The position numbers and the translations under genes are program-made. Source: Zetaproteobacteria bacterium (lineage in GTDB: Bacteria; Pseudomonadota; Zetaproteobacteria; Mariprofundales; Mariprofundaceae). From it: a stretch of 12,859 nucleotides of DNA. Below the pieces are notes generated by a model, which had not been told where the DNA came from, did not search any database, and saw only the letters and a program-made list of their open reading frames with translations. The DNA is taken from the NCBI GenBank assembly GCA_021545625.1, contig JAJRVH010000205.1, positions 1 to 12,859 of the forward strand. Direction: 5' to 3'. Shown here one piece after another: positions 6,924 to 12,859 of this stretch; positions within the stretch are counted from its first letter, which is position 1, and every line of letters begins with the position of its first letter.

Positions 6924-7658
6924 ATGGATCGATTGTTATCAAAGGCTTATGCCGCCGTCCCTCTCGGGCTGACCGCGCTGGCCGTATTGCTGCTTCTGCT
7001 GTCATTCTGGCTGGCCTGGCCGTGGACGGCGAATGCCTTCCGTCAGGCCGGCATCCGACGCATCCTGTCGCGACTGGAGAGCAAGGGGGCGCAGGTCATG
7101 CACAACCTGATTCTCCCCGATCGCAAGGGAGGGTCGGTGTGGATCGATTATCTGATCGTCACGGCTTATGGCATCACAGCCGTGCGACTGATGGCCTGCG
7201 CGGGCGAGGTGTTCGGCTCTCCGCATGATGCGACCTGGGTTCAGGAACGGGGACACAGCCGTTACCGTTTCCCGAACCCGTTGCGCCAGAATGGCCGTGC
7301 GGCCGGCGTGATTCGCAATATTCTCGGTAAATTCGAGGTCAGCGAGGCGCTGGTCTACAGCGGCTGCAAGCTTCACGATTCGATGCCGTCCAATGTTCTC
7401 AGGGCCACGGAGATGGAAGGCTTCCTGCTGCGGGATACGGGCAAAAAACTTTCCTCGTCGAGGCGCGCCTGGATTGTCAATACGCTCGACCAGCTGGCCA
7501 TCCGCGATGATGCGCTGGTCAGACGGCATCAGCAGGAGGCGCTCGAGCAGCAGGGCGCGATCCACCATCTTCACTGGGCCGGGCGCCTGATGCTTGCCAG
7601 TACCGTCTCCGTGGCACTGGCGATCGGCGTCGTCGCGTTTCATTCTTTCATGCGTTGA
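6924..7658 (+). CDS. Membrane protein with degenerate NERD-like (nuclease-related) domain
   Basis: The 244-residue product (247 if started at 6915) has an N-terminal membrane helix (about 13-33), a NERD-like domain (about 55-135) and a C-terminal membrane helix (about 220-240). The NERD match rests on HNLILP, then WIDYLIV followed by YGITAV, then GEVFG, W105 and FPNPLRQN, in the order seen in the family. NERD domains are predicted endonuclease-like folds with an aspartate and an E-x-K pair. Here the aspartate is kept (D75 in WIDY), but the E-x-K positions read R88 and M90 (AVRLMACAG), so catalysis is probably lost. The protein may be a structural, binding or sensing descendant, anchored to the inner membrane at both ends. 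The gene stands alone between the divergent kinase and the gsp operon, so no partner is implied. The domain call is moderate and the function unknown. Confidence 0.7.
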   Translation: MDRLLSKAYAAVPLGLTALAVLLLLLSFWLAWPWTANAFRQAGIRRILSRLESKGAQVMHNLILPDRKGGSVWIDYLIVTAYGITAVRLMACAGEVFGSPHDATWVQERGHSRYRFPNPLRQNGRAAGVIRNILGKFEVSEALVYSGCKLHDSMPSNVLRATEMEGFLLRDTGKKLSSSRRAWIVNTLDQLAIRDDALVRRHQQEALEQQGAIHHLHWAGRLMLASTVSVALAIGVVAFHSFMR

Positions 7659-7670
7659 CGAGTCGTGTCT

Positions 7671-7704
7671 GCCGGGGTCCCGCAGGGCGAGGATGGTTCC
7701 CGGC
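7671..7704 (+). terminator. Possible weak stem-loop terminator after the NERD-like gene
   Basis: GCCGGG at 7671-7676 pairs with CCCGGC at 7699-7704, with a 22-base loop that itself contains CCC/GGG (7679-7681 with 7685-7687). It begins 13 bp after the NERD-like stop codon. Only CCCCTT-like sequence follows rather than a real T-run, so it is a poor intrinsic terminator and may be chance in GC-rich DNA. Confidence 0.25.
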
Positions 7705-7723
7705 CCCTTGCATGGCTAGCAAC

Positions 7724-7744
7724 CGGCACGTCTTCTGCTAAAGT
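7724..7744 (+). promoter_or_regulatory. Candidate gspC promoter: sigma54-like (-24/-12) or extended -10
   Basis: CGGCACG-TCTT-CTGC at 7724-7738 matches the sigma54 pattern TGGCACG-N4-TTGC at all but two fixed positions, with GG and GC at the correct spacing. Overlapping it, TGCTAAAGT at 7736-7744 resembles an extended -10 element, without a good -35 at the usual distance. Either would start transcription near 7750, only a few bases ahead of the gspC ATG at 7754. That makes the transcript almost leaderless, or means one of the assignments is wrong. Confidence 0.3.
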
Positions 7745-7753
7745 GGCCTTTCT

Positions 7754-8623
7754 ATGGGATTGAGTATTTCCGTCCGGGGTGGTTTTCAGGAGTTGATTCG
7801 TCAGCCGGCAAGACTGGCTCCGCGTCTGGCCGAGGCGTTGCTGGTGGTATTGTTTGCCTGGCAGGTATCGGGCTGGCTGCTGTCCGATACCGTGGATGAG
7901 CCTTCCGGTATGGAGCGCTTGTCCGAAGAGGGGGCGCCGACCCTGCCGGACATCGCCGAACTGACGGCCGCGCCGCTGTTCGGCAAGGCGGCTTCCATTC
8001 CGGTGGCGGACAGGCCGCAGGCCGTGAAAGCCGTGGCGCGCAGTCGTTTGCGCCTGAAACTGCTGGGAACCGTCGTGGCGGGTTCCCATTCCGCAGCCAT
8101 TGTCAGTATTCAGGGCGCGGCGGACGAGCAGGTCTTTTTCATCGGAGACCGGATTCGTCCGGGTGTCGTGCTGCATGAGGTTCGGGCGGATGCCATAATC
8201 ATCGAACGCGACGGCAAGCTGGAACGCATTGATCTGGAGGCGGATAAAAGTCGTTCGGCCGCATCGTTTCCGGCGAAGGCGTCCTTCGCATCCAGGGGGG
8301 CTGTATCGCAAAGGCAGGTGTCGCGGGGGTTCTTGCAGAAGCAGTTGCAGGACTTTCCCAGGCTGATGTCCCAGGCGCGGGTGGTGCCGCATTATGTGGA
8401 CGGCAAGGTCGACGGCTTCATGATTTCGGATATCGTTTCCGGTTCGCTGTACCAGAAAGTGGGGCTGATGAATGGCGATATCATACGCAAGATCAACGGC
8501 CAGAAGGTGACCAGCGCCCAGCAGGCGATGGCCATGTACAAAACGCTGCAGCAGGCCTCGTCCGTGGATCTGGAGCTGATGCGCGGTGGCAGCGTGCAAC
8601 GGTTTCATTATGATATCCGCTGA
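7754..8623 (+). CDS. gspC: Type II secretion system protein GspC
   Basis: The 289-residue bitopic inner-membrane protein has a short cytoplasmic N-terminus, one membrane helix (about 27-44), a periplasmic homology region (about 66-160, with APLFGKA at 73-79 and LKLLGTVVAG at 101-110) and a C-terminal PDZ domain (about 190-285, with GFMISDIVSGSLYQKVGLMNGD). GspC clamps the inner-membrane platform to the secretin through its homology region, and its PDZ domain takes part in substrate recruitment. The length is typical (270-300). It is the first gene of the gsp run and gspD follows after 21 bp. The start ATG has only a weak AAGTGG (7741-7746) ahead of it and no better in-frame ATG lies before the membrane helix, so I keep 7754. 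The next gene in the run being the secretin supports the call strongly. Confidence 0.92.
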   Translation: MGLSISVRGGFQELIRQPARLAPRLAEALLVVLFAWQVSGWLLSDTVDEPSGMERLSEEGAPTLPDIAELTAAPLFGKAASIPVADRPQAVKAVARSRLRLKLLGTVVAGSHSAAIVSIQGAADEQVFFIGDRIRPGVVLHEVRADAIIIERDGKLERIDLEADKSRSAASFPAKASFASRGAVSQRQVSRGFLQKQLQDFPRLMSQARVVPHYVDGKVDGFMISDIVSGSLYQKVGLMNGDIIRKINGQKVTSAQQAMAMYKTLQQASSVDLELMRGGSVQRFHYDIR

Positions 8624-8644
8624 CCGGATACCCGGAGGAAGGGA

Positions 8645-10606
8645 ATGATGCGAATAAAAACCATCGCGATGGTCGTGCTGATGATGTACGTAACGTTCGG
8701 AGCCGGCTCCTCTGCCTGGGGGCGTGACGTGACGCTGAATTTCAAGAATGCCGATATCCGGGCCTTTATCGAGTTCGTGTCCGGCTTTTCGGGGAAAAAC
8801 TTCCTTGTCGACAATCGCGTCAAGGGCAAGGTGACGATCGTGTCGCCGACACCGATTCCAGAGTCCGAAGCCTATGACGTGTTTCTGTCGGTGCTGGAGG
8901 TAAACGGCTTTGCCACTGTTCCCAGCGGCTCGATCATCAAGGTCGTGCCGCGCGCGGAAAGCAAGCAGAAATCGTTGCCGGTGCGCACGGTCGGCATGCA
9001 GGAGGCCGACGATGCGATGGTTACGCAGGTCGTGCGCCTGCAGTATGCCGATGCCCAGCAACTGGTGGCGCTGATCCGGCCGCTGATATCGCCGAACAGT
9101 CATCTGGTGGCCTATCCCCGTGGCAATATGCTGTTGCTGACCGACAGCGCCAGCAATATCCGGCGCATCCAGCGCATTCTGAAAATGCTGGACCGCAAGG
9201 ATGCGGTCGGCGTGCAGCTGTTCAAGCTAAGGCATGCATCGGCGGACAAGCTGGCCACGACGATCACGACGCTGTACGGGCGTTCCGCGGGGCCCAGGCT
9301 GGGAGGGGGGGCTGCGGCGGCCGGCAGCGTCAGGGCCATTGCCCATCAGCCGGGCAATATGCTGATCGTGGTCGCCGCGCCGCAGCTCATCAACGAGGTC
9401 GCCGGCGTTATCGACCGCCTTGATGTGCCTCCCGAATCCGACAGCGGTCGTCTGAAGGTGCGTTATCTGAAATACGCCAACGCCGAGGATGTCGCCAAGG
9501 TGATCAATGAGCTGGTCAGCGGTCAGAGCGCTGCGGCCAAGCAGGGCAAGGGCAAGGCCGTGTTCGTTGGCGATGTGAAGGTGGTGGCCGAAACAACGAC
9601 CAACGCGATTCTGATTACGGCGGACCCGAGCGATATCGCCGCCATCGAGGGGATTATCGGCAAGCTGGATATCCGCCGTCGGCAGGTGCTGGTCGAAGCG
9701 CTGATCGTCGAGGTGTCGGCGGATATGGCCCGGCAGTTTGGCATCGAATGGCAGTCGGCCTCACAGCCGGTGAATGGCAAGATCACGCCGTTCGGCGGCA
9801 CAAGCTTCAACAATCAGGCCGGTACCAATATCCAGACCGTGGCGGCCGATCCCCTGAACGGCGCTGGTGGAGGACTGGTTGTCGGCGCGGTCAAGGGCAC
9901 CATCACGCTGAACGGCACCGAGTTCCTGAATCTGGCCGCGCTGGCGCGGGCACTGGAGTCGCAGGCCGACACCAATGTGCTGTCCACGCCGAACCTGCTG
10001 ACCATGGACAACGAGGAGGCGGAAATCGTCGTCGGCCAGAACGTGCCCTTCATTACCGGATCCAGTCAAACGCAGGGGGGCACGGCCAATCCGTTCCAGA
10101 CGATCGAGCGCAAGGATGTCGGCCTGACGCTGCGCGTGACGCCGCAGATTTCGGAAGGCGACACGGTGCGGCTGGAGCTGTATCAGGAAATTTCCAGCAT
10201 CGCCACCAATGCCGGTGTGCAGGGCTCAGATCTGATCACCAACAAGCGGTCGATCAAGACTGTGGTGCTGGCCAATGATCAGCAGATGATCGTGCTGGGC
10301 GGCCTGATGCGGGATGATTCCACATCCGGTGTGCAGCGGGTGCCGTGCCTCGGCGCGCTGCCGGTGCTGGGCGAGGCATTCAAGTTTACCGACAACCTGC
10401 ACAGGAAGACCAACCTGATGGTGTTCCTGAAACCGCACATTATCAAGGATGCGGCGGACATCGAATCGATTACCAGCAGCAAGTACACGGATATCAAGGC
10501 CCTGTACGAGCGCCCGACCAAGGGTGGCACGATCCTGTTTCCGCGCGAGGAAAAGCGCATGCCTGATGATATGCGGCCCGCTTCGGCGGCAGGCGAAGCG
10601 AAATAA
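8645..10606 (+). CDS. gspD: Type II secretion system secretin GspD
   Basis: The 653-residue outer-membrane secretin forms the multimeric exit channel of the type II system. A signal peptide covers about residues 1-26 (hydrophobic, ending SSAWG before RDVTLNF). The periplasmic part has N0 (about 27-100, VTLNFKNADIRAFIEFV), N1 (about 126-185), N2 (about 190-260) and N3 (about 266-342), followed by the secretin domain (about 345-600). That domain contains VLVEALIVEVS (348-358), LSTPNLLTMDNEEAEIVVG (446-464) and the signature VPCLGALPVLGEAF (566-579). A tail of about 50 residues follows and could include a pilotin-binding S-domain, but I see no pilotin gene. The length is usual for the family. 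A strong GGAGGAAGGG lies just ahead of the ATG at 8645; the next ATG, at 8648, is equally possible. gspE begins 5 bp after the stop. Confidence 0.97.
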   Translation: MMRIKTIAMVVLMMYVTFGAGSSAWGRDVTLNFKNADIRAFIEFVSGFSGKNFLVDNRVKGKVTIVSPTPIPESEAYDVFLSVLEVNGFATVPSGSIIKVVPRAESKQKSLPVRTVGMQEADDAMVTQVVRLQYADAQQLVALIRPLISPNSHLVAYPRGNMLLLTDSASNIRRIQRILKMLDRKDAVGVQLFKLRHASADKLATTITTLYGRSAGPRLGGGAAAAGSVRAIAHQPGNMLIVVAAPQLINEVAGVIDRLDVPPESDSGRLKVRYLKYANAEDVAKVINELVSGQSAAAKQGKGKAVFVGDVKVVAETTTNAILITADPSDIAAIEGIIGKLDIRRRQVLVEALIVEVSADMARQFGIEWQSASQPVNGKITPFGGTSFNNQAGTNIQTVAADPLNGAGGGLVVGAVKGTITLNGTEFLNLAALARALESQADTNVLSTPNLLTMDNEEAEIVVGQNVPFITGSSQTQGGTANPFQTIERKDVGLTLRVTPQISEGDTVRLELYQEISSIATNAGVQGSDLITNKRSIKTVVLANDQQMIVLGGLMRDDSTSGVQRVPCLGALPVLGEAFKFTDNLHRKTNLMVFLKPHIIKDAADIESITSSKYTDIKALYERPTKGGTILFPREEKRMPDDMRPASAAGEAK

Positions 10607-10611
10607 CGCCA

Positions 10612-12153
10612 ATGCAAAGGCTTGGCCGCCTGACCAGCGACATGGTGGATGGCGAGCGGGTTGCCTGCTTCAGTCTGCCGGTCTTGCGTTCCGGGCCGGT
10701 TCTGCCGCTGAAGCGCGATGGCGATGGCCCGGTTCCGGTCGCCGTGGCCGAGGATGGTCCGTGGCCGTGGGAATTGCTGGACGATTGCCGGCGCGTGTTC
10801 GGGGCGGATATCGAGCCCGTTCTGGCTGCCCGCGAAGCGATCCTGATGGCTCTGAATCAGGCCTTTGATATGGCTTCGGCCTCGGCCGAACAGATGCTCG
10901 AGGACCTCGGCATGGACGAGCTGACGCGCGAGATCGAGGAGGTCGGAGATCTGCTCGAGTCCGAGGACGATGCGCCGGTGATCCGGCTGGTCAATACGCT
11001 GATTTCCCAGGCGCTGAAGGAGCGGGCCAGCGATATTCATATCGAACCGTTTGAGTCCCAGGTGCTGGTGCGCTTCCGCATTGATGGTGTGCTGCATACG
11101 ATCGTGCACCCGCCCAAGGGTGTGCAGGCGGCGCTGACCAGCCGTATCAAGGTGATGGCCGGTCTGGATATTGCCGAGAAACGGCACCCCCAGGACGGCC
11201 GCTTCCGGGTCAGGATTGCCGGGCGTGAGGTCGATGTGCGCGTGTCGCTGCTGCCGACGGCCTATGGCGAACGGGTGGTGATGCGTTTGCTCGATCGCAG
11301 TGCGCGCATGCTGACCCTGCCGGAACTGGGCATGAGCGAAAGTCAGCTGTATCTGATGCAGGATGTGATTCGTTCCCCGCATGGCATCGTGCTGGTGACC
11401 GGGCCGACCGGTTCGGGCAAGAGTACGACGCTGTATGCGGCGCTGATGGAAGTGGACCGGGTGAACCGTAATGTGATGACCATCGAGGACCCGATCGAAT
11501 ACCAGATCGAAGGCGTGGCCCAGATGCAGGTGCAGCCGAAGATCGGCGTGAGTTTTGCAGCGGGTCTGCGTTCGATCCTGCGTCAGGATCCGGACATCGT
11601 CATGATCGGCGAAATACGCGATCTGGAAACGGCGGAAATTGCGATTCAGGCGTCGCTGACGGGGCATCTGGTATTTGCCACGCTGCATACCAACGACGCG
11701 CTGTCGGCCATCGTGCGGCTGCAGGATATGGGGATCGAACCGTATCTGGTGGCTTCGTCGCTGACCATGGTGCAGGCACAGCGACTGGTGCGACGCCTGT
11801 GTCCGCATTGCCGGAGTGCCCGGCCGGCGACAAAAGAGGACTGGCAGCTGCTTGAGGCGGAAGCGGAGGAGTTTGCCGGCGTGAAGGAAATTCATGTCGC
11901 CACTGGCTGCGAGCAATGTATGGGAACAGGCTATATCGGCCGGGTTGCCATTTACGAAATGACCCGTATCTCCGATGCGATGCGCAATGCCATCCACGAG
12001 GGCAAGGGGCTGCCGGCGATGCGCCGGCTGGCCAGACAGGAGCGGATGGTGACGTTGCGGCGGGATGGAGCCAGACATGTGGCGGCCGGGGTGACCAGCA
12101 TCGATGAAGTGCTGCGGGTCAGTCTGGAGGATATGGTGGTGCTGGAGGCATGA
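10612..12153 (+). CDS. gspE: Type II secretion system ATPase GspE
   Basis: The 513-residue cytoplasmic hexameric ATPase drives pseudopilus assembly, docked to GspL and GspF. Visible motifs are DIHIEPF (141-147) and RFRIDGVLH (154-162) of the N2 domain, Walker A GPTGSGKST (264-272), the Asp box IEDPIEY (291-297), Walker B with DIVMIGEIRD (328-337), and the His box ATLHTND (356-362). A tetracysteine zinc-binding insert of the GspE type is present as CPHC (397-400) and CEQC (433-436). The length is usual (about 490-570). The ATG follows the gspD stop by 5 bp and has no clear ribosome binding site, so translation may depend on ribosomes finishing gspD; an internal ATG at 10642 (M11) is a weaker alternative. 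The stop overlaps the gspF start as ATGA. Confidence 0.97.
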   Translation: MQRLGRLTSDMVDGERVACFSLPVLRSGPVLPLKRDGDGPVPVAVAEDGPWPWELLDDCRRVFGADIEPVLAAREAILMALNQAFDMASASAEQMLEDLGMDELTREIEEVGDLLESEDDAPVIRLVNTLISQALKERASDIHIEPFESQVLVRFRIDGVLHTIVHPPKGVQAALTSRIKVMAGLDIAEKRHPQDGRFRVRIAGREVDVRVSLLPTAYGERVVMRLLDRSARMLTLPELGMSESQLYLMQDVIRSPHGIVLVTGPTGSGKSTTLYAALMEVDRVNRNVMTIEDPIEYQIEGVAQMQVQPKIGVSFAAGLRSILRQDPDIVMIGEIRDLETAEIAIQASLTGHLVFATLHTNDALSAIVRLQDMGIEPYLVASSLTMVQAQRLVRRLCPHCRSARPATKEDWQLLEAEAEEFAGVKEIHVATGCEQCMGTGYIGRVAIYEMTRISDAMRNAIHEGKGLPAMRRLARQERMVTLRRDGARHVAAGVTSIDEVLRVSLEDMVVLEA

Positions 12154-12859
12154 GCCTGTTCGCCTACGAGGCGATTGATGCGCGCGGGCGCAGGCAGCGC
12201 GGCGAGATCGAGGCCGATTCGGAACGCGCCGCGCGCCAGGCTCTGCGCGCCCGAAAGCTCGTCGTGCGTCGTCTGGCCATGCTGGACCGGAGGGAGACGG
12301 CCGAAGGGAAGCGCAACAGCCGTCGGCTGACGGCGGCCGAAACCGTTCTGTTTTTACAGCAGCTGGCGACGCTGGTGGAGGCGGGCATGCCACTGGCCGA
12401 TGCGCTGGGTGCCATTGCCGGCAGCATGGGGCGCGCGCATGCCCGACGGCTGATTGCCTCCATCCGGCAATCGGTGCTGGAGGGAGGGTCGCTGGCCGAA
12501 GCGCTGCGCAACCAGCAGATGGACGAGGTGGTATGCAATATGATTGCCGCCGGAGAGGAAACCGGCCAGCTGGAGGCCGTTGCGGCGAGGCTGGCGGAGC
12601 TGCTCGAACACCGCCAGGCCCTGCGCCAGGATCTTTTGTCCGCGACATTGTATCCGGCTATTATCCTGGGCTTCGGCATGCTGGTGATGCTGTTTCTGAT
12701 GGCCGTTGTCGTGCCGCAGGTGGTGACGGTGTTCGAGCATGCGGGCGGCGAGCTGCCGGCGCTGACCCGCCTCGTGATTGCGATTTCCGATTTCCTGCGC
12801 ACTGATGGCGGCTGGCTGTTTCTTTCACTGGTTGTTCTGCTGCTGCTCTACAGGCTGCT
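12150..12859 (+). CDS. gspF: Type II secretion system inner-membrane protein GspF, 3' end missing
   Basis: The frame is open from the ATG at 12150 to the window edge, giving 236 residues of a family normally about 400 long. It begins MSLFAYEAIDARGRRQRGEIEADS, cut here to its key parts: FAYEAIDARGR is the usual GspF/PilC opening, and the first cytoplasmic four-helix domain (about 62-165) includes FLQQLATLVEAGMPLADAL and AAGEETGQLE. LYPAIILGFG starts the first membrane helix (about 167-190). The second cytoplasmic domain begins and the protein is cut there. GspF is the polytopic platform on which GspE acts. The start is set by overlap with the gspE stop (ATGA at 12150-12153), with GGAGG at 12144-12148 too close for a normal site, suggesting coupled translation. 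The rest of the operon (gspG onward) presumably lies to the right. Confidence 0.93.
   Translation, partial: MSLFAYEAIDARGRRQRGEIEADSERAARQALRARKLVVRRLAMLDRRETAEGKRNSRRLTAAETVLFLQQLATLVEAGMPLADALGAIAGSMGRAHARRLIASIRQSVLEGGSLAEALRNQQMDEVVCNMIAAGEETGQLEAVAARLAELLEHRQALRQDLLSATLYPAIILGFGMLVMLFLMAVVVPQVVTVFEHAGGELPALTRLVIAISDFLRTDGGWLFLSLVVLLLLYRL

Noticed and set aside
7640..9103. A 487-codon minus-strand frame across gspC and the start of gspD
   Set aside because: It is antisense to gspC and gspD, low in complexity (R, H, Q, G), and without family motifs or a good ribosome binding site.
10279..12648. A 789-codon open frame on the minus strand opposite gspE and parts of gspD and gspF
   Set aside because: The plus strand encodes unmistakable GspD, GspE and GspF. 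The antisense frame is rich in R, H, P and Q with no recognisable motifs, as expected from the complement of GC-biased codons.

Overview
The window is gene-dense, high-GC DNA (about 60% by eye) from a bacterium, most likely a member of the Pseudomonadota. This rests on a type II secretion (gsp) operon in the classical C-D-E-F order, a UvrD/PcrA-type helicase, a YfgD-type ArsC protein and a hybrid histidine kinase. The genus cannot be read from the sequence alone. I saw no rRNA, tRNA, CRISPR array, insertion sequence or phage gene; the tRNA and repeat search was by eye only.

Layout. At the left edge, bases 1-232 on the minus strand hold the N-terminus of an M48 (Ste24/CAAX-type) membrane peptidase, cut off by the window. 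A 160-bp divergent gap (233-392) with three potential stem-loops separates it from a plus-strand cluster of three genes: a CLC-family anion channel/transporter with C-terminal CBS domains, a UvrD/PcrA/Rep superfamily 1 DNA helicase, and a small ArsC/YfgD-family protein. The CLC and helicase genes overlap by 8 bp and the helicase and ArsC genes are 16 bp apart, so they are probably one transcript. The ArsC-family gene converges tail to tail, with overlapping stop codons, on a minus-strand gene for a membrane-bound PAS hybrid histidine kinase with a C-terminal receiver.

Divergent from the kinase, across a gap of 140 bp that carries a CRP-like palindrome, is a plus-strand gene for a small membrane protein with a NERD-like domain whose E-x-K catalytic pair appears to be replaced. 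After another 95-bp gap the type II secretion operon begins: gspC (inner-membrane clamp with PDZ domain), gspD (secretin), gspE (ATPase) and gspF (inner-membrane platform, cut by the right edge). GspD forms the outer-membrane pore, GspC links it to the inner-membrane platform, and GspE powers pseudopilus assembly through GspF.

Most of the window is conventional. The points most worth a second look are the CLC protein's altered ion-pathway residues, the apparently inactive membrane NERD protein, the hairpins ahead of the CLC gene, the CRP-like site between the kinase and NERD genes, and the unusual 5' end of gspC. I did not find a convincing wholly new multi-gene system.
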